From Billgrantia kenyensis (GTDB lineage Bacteria; Pseudomonadota; Gammaproteobacteria; Pseudomonadales; Halomonadaceae): 64,000 bases of DNA. Under the pieces are notes generated by a model. The model saw only the letters and a program-made list of their open reading frames with translations. It was not told the origin of the DNA and did not search any database. A program made the translations under genes and the position numbers. This document shows, piece after piece, positions 54,039 through 63,748 of this stretch. Position 1 is the first letter of the stretch, and every line of letters starts with the position of its first letter. The stretch lies in NCBI RefSeq assembly GCF_013697085.1, contig NZ_JACEFT010000001.1, positions 434,001-498,000 of the forward strand, given 5' to 3'.

Positions 54039-55040
54039 TTATTCGCCCAACAGGCCGAGGTCGCCCAGGATGGTGCTGAACTCCTCCTTCTGCTCATCGA
54101 GGAAGGCGCCAAACTCTTCGCTGTCCTGATAGGCGTCGATCCAGCCCAGCTGCTCGCGAGCCTGCTCCCAGCCGTCGGTTTCGAGCATCTGGGCGAACAG
54201 ATCTTCGTAGTAGGCCACCGCTTCGGCAGGCATGTCGGGGGTTCCCATCACGCCGCGCCAGATATCGAAGGTGTAATCGATATCCTGCTCCTGATAAGTC
54301 GGAACGTCTGCCAGGGCACCGCCAAGGCGCTCCGGTGCCGAGACGCCCAGGGCGCGCAGCTCGCTGCCTTCGCCGAGCTGACCCGAGGCCTCCCCGGCGC
54401 CGGTGATCACCGCCTCCACATGTCCACCCATCAGGCTGGTCATGGCTTCGCCGCCGCCGGAGAAGGGAATGTAGTTGACCGCTGCCGCGTCAAGCCCCGC
54501 CGCCGCTGCCAGGCCAGCCATGGAGATATGGTCCATGGACCCGGGAGCGCTACCGCCGCCGACGCTGAGCTGGGGGTTCTCCTCCATGGCTTCGATCAGC
54601 GATGGCAAATCCTCAAAAGGTGAGTCGTCGCGCACCAGGACGATGGAGTAGTCGGTGATCAGCCTGGCGATGGGGGTGAAGTCGGTATGATCGTAGCGGG
54701 ACGCGCCGGCCAGAGGCACCAGGATGATCGGCGGGCTGGTGGCGAACAGCTTGTGGGGATTGCCGCTGTCACGAGCGATCTGAGCCCAGGCCACCGCTCC
54801 GCCGCCGCCCGGCACGTTGATGGCACCGAAGCTGCGCTCGGCCAGGCCTTCTTCCTGGATGACACGAGAGGTGGTGCGCACCAGCGTGTCCCAGCCGCCA
54901 CCGGGGTTGGCCGGGGCGATGAATTCGATGTTACGCGTTGGAGCCCACTCGTCGGCCTGGGCGGCCGTGCTCATGCCCACCACCGCGGCAAGCGGCAGCA
55001 CGATGGCGCTGAAACGGGTGAGGTGTTGCTTGGCAGTCAT
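54039..55040 (-). CDS. tctC: Tripartite tricarboxylate transporter receptor TctC (Bug family)
   Basis: 333-residue periplasmic receptor with signal peptide ending near AAQA-DEW. Bug-family blocks: IEFIAPANPGGGWDTLVRTT, FGAINVPGGGGAVAWAQIA, ADVPTYQEQDIDYTFDIWRGVMGT (each read in part). First gene of tctCBA, downstream of a kinase/regulator pair on the same strand. Confidence 0.93.
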   Translation of the reverse strand: MTAKQHLTRFSAIVLPLAAVVGMSTAAQADEWAPTRNIEFIAPANPGGGWDTLVRTTSRVIQEEGLAERSFGAINVPGGGGAVAWAQIARDSGNPHKLFATSPPIILVPLAGASRYDHTDFTPIARLITDYSIVLVRDDSPFEDLPSLIEAMEENPQLSVGGGSAPGSMDHISMAGLAAAAGLDAAAVNYIPFSGGGEAMTSLMGGHVEAVITGAGEASGQLGEGSELRALGVSAPERLGGALADVPTYQEQDIDYTFDIWRGVMGTPDMPAEAVAYYEDLFAQMLETDGWEQAREQLGWIDAYQDSEEFGAFLDEQKEEFSTILGDLGLLGE

Positions 55041-55130
55041 GGCGTTCTCCTGGAGAGGATTTTGTTGTGATGGCGGGTCTCACGCCCGCGTACAGGGAGA
55101 ACGTTAGAAGAGCCGGATACGAAGCGGCAA

Positions 55131-55146
55131 GTTTATGCGCATAAAC
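55131..55146. promoter_or_regulatory. Perfect 16-bp palindrome upstream of tctC
   Basis: GTTTATGCGCATAAAC reads the same on both strands and lies 90 bp before the tctC ATG. On the minus strand a possible promoter follows it closely (TTGCCG-N16-TCTAAC), so an activator bound here could touch RNA polymerase. Flanking DNA repeats the TTTGCGCATTTTG-like theme in an AT-rich tract (55147-55185). Candidate site of the response regulator encoded upstream. Confidence 0.55.
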
Positions 55147-55213
55147 GATAAATTGTTCGTTTTGCGCATTTTGTTCATTTTGCTCACGGCTTACCGCAGT
55201 GTTCGCGCCCGAC

Positions 55214-55960
55214 TCAGCACTCTTCGCACCAGGCCGCCGCATCACCTACGAGGCGGTAACGTCTTTCAGGTCTCCCTACATCACCGTAGCCCAGTTCGGC
55301 TCCAACCACCTGCACCGACACCAGAAATTCCAGATAGCGCCTGGCCGTGGAGCGGCTGGCCCCCATGGCGCGGGCAACGTCCATGGCTGCCAGCGGCTGT
55401 GCCGCGCTCTCCAGCGCCGCCACTACGGTACGCAACGTCAGCCGATCGATACCCTTGGGCAGGCTACGGACACTGGCACTCGTTGTGCCTTCCGGGCGCA
55501 GACGGGCCAGCACGCGGTCGAGCTCCTCCTGGCTCATCTCGCTACGCGCCGCCAGCGCCTCGCGCTCGCGCCGGAAACTGGCCAGCATCTGAGTCATGCG
55601 CGTCGCTTCCACAGGCTTGATGAGATAGTCGAAAATACCACCGCGCAATGCCTCGGAAATGGTGTCGACCTCCCTCGCCGCCGTCACCATGACGATATCG
55701 ACATGCAGATAGTCATGACGCAATGCCCACAGTAACTCCAGCCCCTCGACATCCGGAAGGTAGGCATCCAGCAGCACCAGGTGGACGGCGCTGCCATGTC
55801 GAGCCATCAGGTCACGCGCCTCGGCCCCATTGCGGGCCATGCCCACCACGGCGAAACCCTCGCTCTGCTCGATGAAGGCGCGGTGGATCTCGGCGATGCG
55901 AAAGTCGTCCTCGACGATCAGGATTCCGTATTCTTCAGGCTTCAGGCCTGCTGAGCGCAT
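55214..55960 (-). CDS. CitB/DcuR-type response regulator
   Basis: 248 residues. Receiver domain with D65 (LVLLDAYLPD), K in LIKPVEATRM, then a linker and a C-terminal HTH (LRTVVAALESAAQPLAAMDVARAMGASRSTARRYLEFLVSV, read in part), the layout of CitB/DctR regulators of carboxylate uptake. 18 bp after the kinase. Expected to control tctCBA. Confidence 0.9.
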   Translation of the reverse strand: MRSAGLKPEEYGILIVEDDFRIAEIHRAFIEQSEGFAVVGMARNGAEARDLMARHGSAVHLVLLDAYLPDVEGLELLWALRHDYLHVDIVMVTAAREVDTISEALRGGIFDYLIKPVEATRMTQMLASFRREREALAARSEMSQEELDRVLARLRPEGTTSASVRSLPKGIDRLTLRTVVAALESAAQPLAAMDVARAMGASRSTARRYLEFLVSVQVVGAELGYGDVGRPERRYRLVGDAAAWCEEC

Positions 55961-55978
55961 TTCTCCCCCATGCTGTTG

Positions 55979-57676
55979 TTATGATAATGGGCTGCCGGCT
56001 TCGACCGGCTGGGACGTACGACACAATGAGCGGTCCAATACTGCCGTGAAGCAGGCACCGCCCAGCTCGCTCTCCTCCAGGGTGATGGCCCCGCCATGCT
56101 CGCGGCAAAGACGACTGACCAGCGCCAGGCCGAGGCCGCGGTGCTTGCCCGGCTTGGTGGAAAAGCCCTCATCGAAGATCGCCTCGACATGCTCGGCTGC
56201 GACACCCGGACCGTTATCCTCTACCTCGATCAGCAGCTGCTCACCCAGGTCGGTGAAGAACAGTCGCACCTGTCCGTCGTTGCCGCGTTGTTGAGCGGCA
56301 TGACAGGCATTGTCCAGCAGATTGCCGATGACCGTCATCATCACCTCCTGGCCGGTGACGGTCAGCGGTGAGGAGAGCGAACTGTGCTCGTCAATCTCGA
56401 GCGCCACGCACAGCTCTCGCGCCCGCGTCATCTTGCCAAGCAGCGTGCCGCTGATGACAGGATCGGCGACATGTTGCATCAGGAAGCTCATCTGCTCCTG
56501 CTGGCGTGCGTTCTCCTGGTGGATCAGGGCCAGGGCATCGTCGATGCGATCGAGCTGCAGCATTCCCGAAATGGTATAGAGCTTATTGGAGTACTCATGT
56601 GCCTGGGCACGCAGCATGTCCACGTCCCGACTGGCTGCGCTGAGCGCATTGGACAGATCGACGATCTCGCGACGACTGCGAAACGTCGACACCGCCCCCT
56701 CGATCTCGCCACCATCCAGGATCGGCACACGATTGACCACCACCGGATGATCGCCCAGCCACATCTCCTGGTCGAACTGACGCTCGCCGCGCTCGAGCAC
56801 CTCCGACAAGCGCGAATTAGGCACCACTTGCTGAATCGGCTGCCCCAGCACGCGCTCTGCAGGCGGCAGGCCGAGAAACCGCCGCGCCTGCTGGTTGACC
56901 AAGGTGATCTGCCCTTCACGGTTGACGGCCAGGATCCCCTCGTGAATGGATTGCAGGATCGCTTCCTTCTCCATCGCCAGCCGCGCGATTTCGTAGGGCT
57001 CCAGGCCGAGAATCACCTTCTTGAGGTGGCGAGAAAGCAGGTACGCCCCGGCGAACCCCAACACGATCATCAGTGCCACGAGCCACCACCCCAGGCTGGT
57101 GTGCTCGGTCACGTCCATGGCCACGCGGTCCAGCATGAAGCCCACCGACACGATCCCGATGATGTTGCCCTCGGCGTCGAACACCGGCGTCTTGCCACGC
57201 ATCGCCTCACCCAACGAGCCGGTGGCCTCCGAGACATAGGACTCGCCGTGCAACAGCGCACGATCGTTGTCGCCGCCCACCATCCGCTTGCCCAGGCGCT
57301 CAGGCAGCGGGTGGGAGTAGCGTAGACTGTCGGTATTACCCACCACCACGTAACGGGCGCCGGTCTCACGGCGAATGCGCTCGGCAATGGGCTGGATGGT
57401 GGCACTGGGATCGGGGTCGTCGAAGGCAGCTATCAGTTCGGGAATGCTCGCCACGCTGAGCGCTACGGCCAGCGCGCGCTCCCCCATCTGCTGACTTACG
57501 ATCTCACCCTTGCGGTGATTGAGATAGGCGCCCTGGGCCAGCAGCATGCCGGCCAGCAGCACGCCCACCAGTAGCATTACCTGCAGGCGAAAACTGCGCG
57601 TCAGCCAGCCACGCCGCGGACGACCGCGGCGCAGGCGCTGGAGATCGGCAATGGATTCGCTGCGCGGGGAAGACAT
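55979..57676 (-). CDS. CitA/DcuS-type sensor histidine kinase
   Basis: 565 residues. Spans at ~31-50 and ~195-215 bound a periplasmic PDC/Cache sensor (GARYVVVGNTDSLRYSHPLPERLGKRMVGGD, read in part), the form that binds citrate or C4-dicarboxylates. Then a cytosolic PAS (~235-335), H360 in the AHEYSNKLYTISG box typical of this kinase group, and an HATPase with NLLDNACHAAQQR and GLGLALVSRLCREHGG. First gene of the kinase/regulator/tct set. Confidence 0.92.
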   Translation of the reverse strand: MSSPRSESIADLQRLRRGRPRRGWLTRSFRLQVMLLVGVLLAGMLLAQGAYLNHRKGEIVSQQMGERALAVALSVASIPELIAAFDDPDPSATIQPIAERIRRETGARYVVVGNTDSLRYSHPLPERLGKRMVGGDNDRALLHGESYVSEATGSLGEAMRGKTPVFDAEGNIIGIVSVGFMLDRVAMDVTEHTSLGWWLVALMIVLGFAGAYLLSRHLKKVILGLEPYEIARLAMEKEAILQSIHEGILAVNREGQITLVNQQARRFLGLPPAERVLGQPIQQVVPNSRLSEVLERGERQFDQEMWLGDHPVVVNRVPILDGGEIEGAVSTFRSRREIVDLSNALSAASRDVDMLRAQAHEYSNKLYTISGMLQLDRIDDALALIHQENARQQEQMSFLMQHVADPVISGTLLGKMTRARELCVALEIDEHSSLSSPLTVTGQEVMMTVIGNLLDNACHAAQQRGNDGQVRLFFTDLGEQLLIEVEDNGPGVAAEHVEAIFDEGFSTKPGKHRGLGLALVSRLCREHGGAITLEESELGGACFTAVLDRSLCRTSQPVEAGSPLS

Positions 57677-57735
57677 GACTGGCTCTCGCTGTAAGCGAAA
57701 GTGTCATTGTCGCATGAGTCACGCAGCGAGACACC

Positions 57736-58170
57736 CTACTCGGGCGACAGGCGGACTTCCACCACGCCTGGACCGATCATGTCGAGTTCCTCGGCCGCCC
57801 GCCGCGAGAGATCGATCACACGCCCCCTGACGAAAGGGCCGCGATCATTGATACGCACGACCGTCTCACTGCCGTTGTCCAGGCGGGTCACTCTCACGGT
57901 GGTGCCGAACGGCAGGCTGCGGTGGGCCGCCGTCAGTGCATTGCGGTCGTGGCGTTCACCGCTGGCGGTCTGTCGGCCGTGGTAGCGGTCGGCATAGAAC
58001 GATGCCAGGCCCTGCTCACCGTTCCAGCCAGAGGGTGCCGGGACGCGCTCGCCCTGCCCGCCACCGCGGCCGGCACAGCCGGCGATCAGCACTGACAGAA
58101 ACAACACCAGCACGACTCGGACGAGGCCGGAATCGGCCGAGCCGGCAACGACGACGGAACGTACGCTCAT
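57736..58170 (-). CDS. RlpA-like lipoprotein (DPBB domain)
   Basis: 144 residues from the ATG at 58170. Lipobox LIAGC (Cys32), then a double-psi beta-barrel: [68 protein letters not shown] (read in part). The catalytic His/Asp of RlpA lytic transglycosylases (GERHD, INDRGP) are kept. There is no C-terminal SPOR domain, so septal targeting as in canonical RlpA is not expected. A 21-codon upstream extension is unlikely. Confidence 0.87.
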   Translation of the reverse strand: MSVRSVVVAGSADSGLVRVVLVLFLSVLIAGCAGRGGGQGERVPAPSGWNGEQGLASFYADRYHGRQTASGERHDRNALTAAHRSLPFGTTVRVTRLDNGSETVVRINDRGPFVRGRVIDLSRRAAEELDMIGPGVVEVRLSPE

Positions 58171-58241
58171 CTCTCTCACCTCGAAGACGTTCCCAGCGAA
58201 CCGGCCCGACATTAGCCCCAAGCCCCGCGGCAAGCAAGCCT

Positions 58242-59702
58242 TCAGCCTGCCAGGGTTCGCCTCAACCTGGGACTCAGGATCTCACCGGCGAGGGTGACAA
58301 GGGCCAGCAGCAGAAGCAGCCAGGGCCAGTGCATGCCGAACTCGACCCGCGCAATTCCCAAGGCATCGACGAAGATCACAAGGATCCCCAGCGGGCTGAC
58401 ATAGCGCACCATGAACAGCCACAGCGCATGCCAGTGCGGCGCCAGGCCCAGCTCCTCGCGAAAGCTCTCGCTCTTGAGCACGAAGCCGGCCAACAACGCC
58501 ATGCCCAGCCCGCCTAGCGGCATCATCCAGCGCGAGGTGAGGTAGTCGAGCCAGTCGAAGAAATGACGCCCCGCCAGGGTCCAGTCCGCCCCCAGATTGA
58601 ACGACAGCATGGCCAGGGTGCTGATCAGCCACAGCACGATCCCGGTGCCCCAAGCCGCGGTGCGGCGGCTGATCCCCTTGTTGTCCACCAGCCAGGAAAC
58701 GGTGGCCTCGACCATGGAGATCGACGAGGTCAGCGCCGCCATGGAGAGCATGACGAAGAACAGGATGCCGAACAGCGTGCCCAGTGGCATGGCCTGGAAG
58801 GCCAGCGGCAGGCTCATGAACAGCAGGCCGGGGCCCTCGCCGGGATTCAGGCCGTTGGCGAAGATGATGGGGAAGATCGCCAGCCCCGCCATCAGCGCCA
58901 CTAGGGTGTCGGCCACCGCCACGCTGAAGGTGGTCCGGGCGATGGAGGTTCTCGATGGCAGATAGCTGCCATAGGTGAGGATGGCACCCGAAGCCAGCGA
59001 CAGGGTGAAGAAGGCGTGGCCCAGGGCAGCCAGCATCCCGTCGCTGGTCAGACTGCCGGCATTGAAGGAGAACAGGAAACGCCACGCCTCGCCGAAGCCG
59101 CCGGAGAACATGCCGTAACCGATCAGGATCAGCAGCATGATGACCATGCCCGGCATCATCCAGCTGACGCTGCGCTCGATGCCCGCTTGCACCCCCTTGC
59201 CCACGATCAGCATGGTCAGGAGCGTCACCAGAGTGCTCCAGAAGCCCAGGTTGAACGGATTCGCGTTGTTGGCCGCAAAGATCGCTACCATGTCGTCGAC
59301 ATTGCTGCCGGCGAGCTGGCCGGTGACCATCTTCCACAGGTAGGAAAATGACCAGCCGGCCACCACCACGTAGAAAGAGAGAATCATGAACCCGGCGAGC
59401 ATTGCCATCCAGCCCAGCAGCGACCAGAGTGGCGAGCGTCCCGACTCGGTGACCACGCGGCGTACCGCATCGATGGGACTGCCCCTGCCGCGACGCCCGA
59501 AGGCGATCTCGGTCATCATCACCGGCACGCCGACGGCCAGGATACAGGCCAGGTAGACCAGCACGAAGGCACCACCGCCGTGCTCGCCGGTGATGTAGGG
59601 AAATTTCCAGATATTGCCCAGGCCGACGGCAGAGCCGGTCGCCGCCAGCACGAAGCCCCAGCGGCCTAGCCACTGGGCGCGAGGTTGTTGCGGAGTCGTC
59701 AT
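58242..59702 (-). CDS. Neurotransmitter:sodium symporter (NSS) family transporter
   Basis: 486 residues, about 12 spans. NSS signature: [37 protein letters not shown] (read in part), with the Na-binding Gly/Ala/Asn of the unwound first helix, and YGSYLPS plus [15 protein letters not shown] later. Prokaryotic members take up amino acids with sodium, which suits a halophile. Substrate not shown; next to hpd, an aromatic amino acid is conceivable. Confidence 0.92.
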   Translation of the reverse strand: MTTPQQPRAQWLGRWGFVLAATGSAVGLGNIWKFPYITGEHGGGAFVLVYLACILAVGVPVMMTEIAFGRRGRGSPIDAVRRVVTESGRSPLWSLLGWMAMLAGFMILSFYVVVAGWSFSYLWKMVTGQLAGSNVDDMVAIFAANNANPFNLGFWSTLVTLLTMLIVGKGVQAGIERSVSWMMPGMVIMLLILIGYGMFSGGFGEAWRFLFSFNAGSLTSDGMLAALGHAFFTLSLASGAILTYGSYLPSRTSIARTTFSVAVADTLVALMAGLAIFPIIFANGLNPGEGPGLLFMSLPLAFQAMPLGTLFGILFFVMLSMAALTSSISMVEATVSWLVDNKGISRRTAAWGTGIVLWLISTLAMLSFNLGADWTLAGRHFFDWLDYLTSRWMMPLGGLGMALLAGFVLKSESFREELGLAPHWHALWLFMVRYVSPLGILVIFVDALGIARVEFGMHWPWLLLLLALVTLAGEILSPRLRRTLAG

Positions 59703-59830
59703 CGTGTCACCAGGGGAGTGTTGTTGTAGTGCGGACGCAGCAATATGCCCGCCGCAATGTCAGGTTAGCAACGTTATTTATTGTAGAACTAGAAAACTGC
59801 ATGAAAGCTGCCTGAAAAACAGGCAATAAA

Positions 59831-59862
59831 ACGGCCCCCACCTGAGGAGTGGGAGCCGCTTC
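59831..59862 (-). terminator. Terminator after hpd
   Basis: On the minus strand CGGCTCCCAC pairs with GTGGGGGCCG (one mismatch) around a 7-nt loop, then TTTTATT. A few bases past the hpd stop. Confidence 0.7.
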
Positions 59863-59866
59863 AGAC

Positions 59867-60967
59867 TCAGTCGTCCTTGAGGACGCCGCGGCGGATCTGA
59901 TCCTCCTCGATGGATTCGAACAGGGCCTTGAAGTTGCCCTCACCGAAACCGTCGTTGCCCTTGCGCTGGATGATCTCGAAGAAGATCGGGCCGATCACGG
60001 TCTCGGTGAAGATCTGCAGCAGCACGCCTTCGTCCGGGCCGCCGTCGATCAGCAGGCTCAGCTCGCGCAGGTCCTCGACGTTCTCTTCGTGGTTGGGCAC
60101 GCGAGAGTCGACCTTCTCATAATAGGTGTCCGGGGTGGTGAGGAAGGTCACACCGTTGGCGCGCAGCCCGCGCACTGTGGCGTAGATATCGTCGGTGGCC
60201 ATGGCCAGGTGCTGGATGCCCTCACCGTTGTACTCGCGCAGGAACTCGGCGATCTGCGAGGTATCGTCGGCCGACTCGTTGATCGGGATGTGCATCTTGC
60301 CGCAGGGTGCGGTCATGGCACGGGAGTGCAGACCGGTCTTCTTGCCCTTGATGTCGAAGTAGCGGTTCTCGCGGAAGTTGGCGATCTCGGTGTAGAAATC
60401 GGCCCACTTGTCCATCTGGCCGCGGTCGACGTTGTGGGTCAGGTGGTCGAGCACATTGAGGCCCACGCTGTTGTCGTTGGGCGAACGACCGGGAATCGGC
60501 TCGAAGTCGATGTCGTAGATGGTACGCCCTTCGCTGTCGACCTTGTTGTCGACGAAGTAGAGCAGCGAGCCACCGATGCCGCGCACCGCGGGAATGCCCA
60601 CCTCACCGGGGCCGATCGGGTTCTCCACCGCTTCGGCGCCGTGGGCCAGGGCGTACTCGAAGGCCTGCCTGGCGTCGGCCACCTTCCACGCCATGGCACA
60701 GGCACAGGGACCGTGCACCTTGGCGAACTCGGCGGCGTGGCTATCAGGCTCGGCATTGAGCACGAAGTTGACGTTCTGCTGCTGAAACAGGAACACCTGC
60801 TTGGAGCGGTGCTTGCGCGTCTCGGTAAAGCCCATGCGATTGAACAACGCACGCAGCTCCTCGATACCTTCGGCCGTAGGTGCACTGTACTCGACGAACT
60901 CGAAGCCGTTGGTTCCGATGGGGTTGTCCTGGCTGATCGGGGTGACGGTCTTGGCGGGTGCGTTCAT
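59867..60967 (-). CDS. hpd: 4-hydroxyphenylpyruvate dioxygenase
   Basis: Fe(II) enzyme converting 4-hydroxyphenylpyruvate to homogentisate in tyrosine breakdown. 366 residues from the ATG at 60967. The iron ligands are in DHLTHNV (His), GIQHLAM (His) and FFEIIQRKG (Glu). The C-terminal gate helix NFKALFESIEEDQ is present. No hmgA or fahA lies in the window. Two TyrR-like boxes are upstream. Confidence 0.96.
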   Translation of the reverse strand: MNAPAKTVTPISQDNPIGTNGFEFVEYSAPTAEGIEELRALFNRMGFTETRKHRSKQVFLFQQQNVNFVLNAEPDSHAAEFAKVHGPCACAMAWKVADARQAFEYALAHGAEAVENPIGPGEVGIPAVRGIGGSLLYFVDNKVDSEGRTIYDIDFEPIPGRSPNDNSVGLNVLDHLTHNVDRGQMDKWADFYTEIANFRENRYFDIKGKKTGLHSRAMTAPCGKMHIPINESADDTSQIAEFLREYNGEGIQHLAMATDDIYATVRGLRANGVTFLTTPDTYYEKVDSRVPNHEENVEDLRELSLLIDGGPDEGVLLQIFTETVIGPIFFEIIQRKGNDGFGEGNFKALFESIEEDQIRRGVLKDD

Positions 60968-61140
60968 GGTTTCCTCCAGGGGATGGACGTTGTTATGCAA
61001 GCGCATTCACTGCGTCAGGTCGTTTCGGTGGCCTGCTTGCCGCCGATGGGGTGACCCCAGCCTAGTGCGCCCCCTCCCCCGGCGAAATGCCGCCCCTGCG
61101 GCTTTCCCAGCCTCCTCGGAGCCAGACCTCACCCGATTTC

Positions 61141-61228
61141 GTCAGGGTTTCTTTACACATCGCCATGACACGTTCTTTCCCACTTCGGGGCGGTGCAAAA
61201 TCATGACAGAGCGTAAACTTATCTTTAC
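61141..61228 (-). promoter_or_regulatory. Possible TyrR/PhhR boxes upstream of hpd
   Basis: GTAAACTTATCTTTAC (61211-61226) fits the centre of the TyrR box TGTAAA-N6-TTTACA, and a weaker match with TTTACA ends at 61157 (GTCAGGGTTTCTTTACA, 61141-61157). Both are 175-260 bp upstream of hpd. The first is also a 7-bp hairpin that lies just after argO, so it could serve as a weak terminator instead. Confidence 0.4.
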
Positions 61229-61243
61229 GCAGGAGTCGTTCGC

Positions 61244-61852
61244 TCAAGAGAGCATGGCGCCGCTGGCAATCCTCCACGCCACCCACGCCAGGATGAGGCC
61301 GATCACCAAATCGATGGCCCGCCACACACGCGGGCTGGCCAGTCGTGGCGCCAACCAGCCCGCGGCAGCAGCCAGGCCAAAGAACCAGCCGAACGAGGCC
61401 ATGGCCGCACCGAGGAAGAACCCCAGCGGGCTGGGTTGCACCGCACCGATGGCGCCGAGCAGCACCACCGTTTCGAGATAGACCTGGGGATTGAGCAGGG
61501 TCACGGCCAGGGTTGCCGCCAAAGCGGCCTGCCACGATTTGATGCCACCGCCGTCGGCTACCAGCGCCTGACCGATGAAGGCCCGACGAAACGCCAGCGC
61601 TGCCTGCCAGGCCAGAAAGGCGGCTCCGGCCCAGCGGGCCACTTCCATCAGCATCTCCTGCTGGGCGATCAATATGCCCAAGCCCAACACGCCGACACCG
61701 ACCAGCAGCCAGTCGCACAGCGCGCAAACCCCGGCCACCAGCCAGGCATGCTGCCGACGCAGGCTCTGCTGCAGCACGAAGGCATTCTGGGCACCGATGG
61801 CGACGATCAGCCCGGCGCAGATCAACAGTCCGTTGAGCCATGACAACCACAT
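61244..61852 (-). CDS. argO: LysE/ArgO-family amino acid exporter
   Basis: 202 residues with six spans. GLLICAGLIVAIGAQNAFVLQQSLRR and CALCDWLLVGVGVLGLG at the N-terminus, AALAATLAVTLLNPQVYLETVVLLGA (each read in part) are ArgO/LysE blocks, including the conserved NP. Exports arginine or lysine. Divergent from the ArgP-type regulator. Confidence 0.9.
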   Translation of the reverse strand: MWLSWLNGLLICAGLIVAIGAQNAFVLQQSLRRQHAWLVAGVCALCDWLLVGVGVLGLGILIAQQEMLMEVARWAGAAFLAWQAALAFRRAFIGQALVADGGGIKSWQAALAATLAVTLLNPQVYLETVVLLGAIGAVQPSPLGFFLGAAMASFGWFFGLAAAAGWLAPRLASPRVWRAIDLVIGLILAWVAWRIASGAMLS

Positions 61853-61947
61853 CGTATTTTTCTCCCTGGCAAGTCGATGCCGCCAAGGCTAAGCTCCCCA
61901 CCAAGATAAGAGAAATCAATAAAACAACTGAGGGATAAGCATTACTG

Positions 61948-62883
61948 ATGCTCGACTACAAACTGCTCGAGGCGCTGGTGGCGGTGATCGATCAGGGCGG
62001 TTTCGAACGCGGCGCGCGATACCTGGGGCTCACGCAATCGGCGGTGTCGCAGCGTATCAAGCTGCTCGAGGCGCGCCTGGGTCAGCCAGTGCTGGTGCGC
62101 AGTCCGCGCCTCGCTCCCACCCCGCTGGGGCGGAAGCTGCTCAACCATGCCCAGCAGGTACGGTTGCTGGAAGGCGATCTGCTCGGCGAGGTGCCGGCGC
62201 TCGGCAGCGGCGAGCAACGCTTGCGCCTGGCGATCAACGCCGACAGCCTGGCCACCTGGTGGCCGGAGGCCATCGGGCGCTTCTGCGAGCGCCATCCCGT
62301 GCTGTTCGACCTGGTGGTGGAGGATCAGGAGGTGGCGCTCAAGCGCATGCGCGACGGTGACGTGGCCGGCTGTATCTGCGACTCGCCCACGCCGGTTCAA
62401 GGCGCGCGCAGTTATCCGCTGGGCAGCATGCGCTATCGCGCCCTGGCTAGCCCCGCCTTCGTGACACGTCATTTCGCCGATGGCGTAACCCCGGAGGCGC
62501 TGCGCCGGGCGCCAGCCATCGTATTCGGCCCCGACGACCGCCTGCAGCATCGCTACCTGGCCATGCACGGTGTCGAACCGCCCTTTCCCCACCACCTCTG
62601 CCCTTCCTCGGAGGGCTTCGTCGGCCTGGCCCTGGCCGGGCTCGGCTACGGCATGGTGCCGGAGCGCCAGGCCCAGCGCGAACTGAGCGAAGGCCGCCTG
62701 CAAGAGATCGACGCGGGACCGCATCTGGCCGAAGGCCGGCTGGTCGATCTCTCGCCGGGCCATGTCATCGACGTGCCGCTCTACTGGCACCACTGGCGTC
62801 AGGGCGGCAAGGTGCTCGACGCCCTCACCGACCACCTGCTACGCCTGGGCGATGCCTGGCTTACTCCGCTCTCCAAGGTATAA
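61948..62883 (+). CDS. argP: LysR-family regulator ArgP
   Basis: 311 residues. N-terminal HTH: LEALVAVIDQGGFERGARYLGLTQSAVSQRIKLLE (read in part), near-identical in layout to E. coli ArgP/IciA, then LysR effector domain with LRLAINADSLATWW, the hallmark of ArgP. Activates argO in answer to arginine, represses with lysine. The 95-bp divergent gap holds the shared control region. Confidence 0.93.
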   Translation: MLDYKLLEALVAVIDQGGFERGARYLGLTQSAVSQRIKLLEARLGQPVLVRSPRLAPTPLGRKLLNHAQQVRLLEGDLLGEVPALGSGEQRLRLAINADSLATWWPEAIGRFCERHPVLFDLVVEDQEVALKRMRDGDVAGCICDSPTPVQGARSYPLGSMRYRALASPAFVTRHFADGVTPEALRRAPAIVFGPDDRLQHRYLAMHGVEPPFPHHLCPSSEGFVGLALAGLGYGMVPERQAQRELSEGRLQEIDAGPHLAEGRLVDLSPGHVIDVPLYWHHWRQGGKVLDALTDHLLRLGDAWLTPLSKV

Positions 62884-62916
62884 GCACCACCGTAGGCACG
62901 GCGAGGAACGAAGCGT

Positions 62917-63222
62917 TCAACCGTTACGCAGCTTGGTCTCGACACTCGTCACCTTGTCGGCCATGGACTGCTCGCGGTCAGTGCGGGTGCCCAGCTTGAT
63001 GGTAGTGGTGATCCGTGGCGCGCCCATCTCGTGCACCACCTCGTGGCAGCGCTTGACCACCGCCATCACCTCATCCCACGGCCCCTCGATATTGGTGCCA
63101 TAGGCGTGCATATGGTGATCGAGGCCTGAAGCCTCGATCACCCGCTGACAGGCGGCGATCTGCGGTGAGACCGACACGCCCATCCCCAGCGGGACGACGC
63201 AGAGATCGATGATGACGTGCAT
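62917..63222 (-). CDS. MTH1187-family thiamine-binding protein
   Basis: 101 residues from the ATG at 63222. The MTH1187/YkoF-like ferredoxin fold shows VIIDLCVVPLGMGVSVSPQI, HHMHAYGTNIEGPWDEVMAVVKRCHEVVHEMGAPRITTTIKLGTRTD (both read in part). Members bind thiamine or a related ligand at the dimer interface. No thiamine genes lie near. Confidence 0.88.
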   Translation of the reverse strand: MHVIIDLCVVPLGMGVSVSPQIAACQRVIEASGLDHHMHAYGTNIEGPWDEVMAVVKRCHEVVHEMGAPRITTTIKLGTRTDREQSMADKVTSVETKLRNG

Positions 63223-63289
63223 GATGGTTAGCCCCTTCAGCATCAGACAAAACGACACCCCATGGTAACGCAGAGCACGCTAATCTCCG

Positions 63290-63748
63290 TCAAACCTGAG
63301 GATAAAGCCGCCGGTCAGCCGGGAATGACTCACTGGTCAATGCTGCCTTGCTTGCATCTGGATGAAGAGGGTTGAGGAGAAAGTTCATGTTGTGGGGAAC
63401 GATGGCGGAGGGCACTCGTAGCAGAAGCGACTCTCCCGCTTCAAGCCAATCGTCCCCAAGGCGCCGTGTGATAGTCCGGTCATCACGCCATGTCGCATCC
63501 AGGTCGACCGTGGGCGCGCGACTCACGACCCCGGAAGGAAGCTCCACTCGTAGCAGGGTGAATGCCTCGGGAAGTTCGTCTGGCTCCCCTTCCATATGCA
63601 CCAGGATTTCCAACAGGCAGATGGCCGGGCAATCGCCAAGGTAGACGATGGGCCTGCCCTTGTTGTGCCAACGCCCAGCCACCTTGGTACCGCCAATGCC
63701 CGAGAGATCCTGAAACTGCGAGATCCGCCAGAGACTCTCCTTGGTCAT
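63290..63748 (-). CDS. RES-domain toxin (NAD+-targeting)
   Basis: 152 residues. Conserved RES residues: R8 (LWRIS), R26 in AGRWHNKG, Y36 (IVYLGD), E47 (LLEILVHM) and the late SFPADRRLYP. RES toxins such as MbcT degrade NAD+ and ParT ADP-ribosylates a target. Its ATG overlaps the antitoxin stop by 4 bp, so the antitoxin is made first. Confidence 0.9.
   Translation of the reverse strand: MTKESLWRISQFQDLSGIGGTKVAGRWHNKGRPIVYLGDCPAICLLEILVHMEGEPDELPEAFTLLRVELPSGVVSRAPTVDLDATWRDDRTITRRLGDDWLEAGESLLLRVPSAIVPHNMNFLLNPLHPDASKAALTSESFPADRRLYPQV

Noticed and set aside
58282..59673. A 463-codon open frame on the minus strand
   Set aside because: Same strand as the NSS transporter but in another frame; composition is Arg/His/Gly-rich with no membrane spans.
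61209..61228. Hairpin GCGTAAA/TTTACGC as a proven argO terminator
   Set aside because: The stem is short, AT-rich and lacks a clear T run, so termination is doubtful; listed as a possible TyrR box instead.
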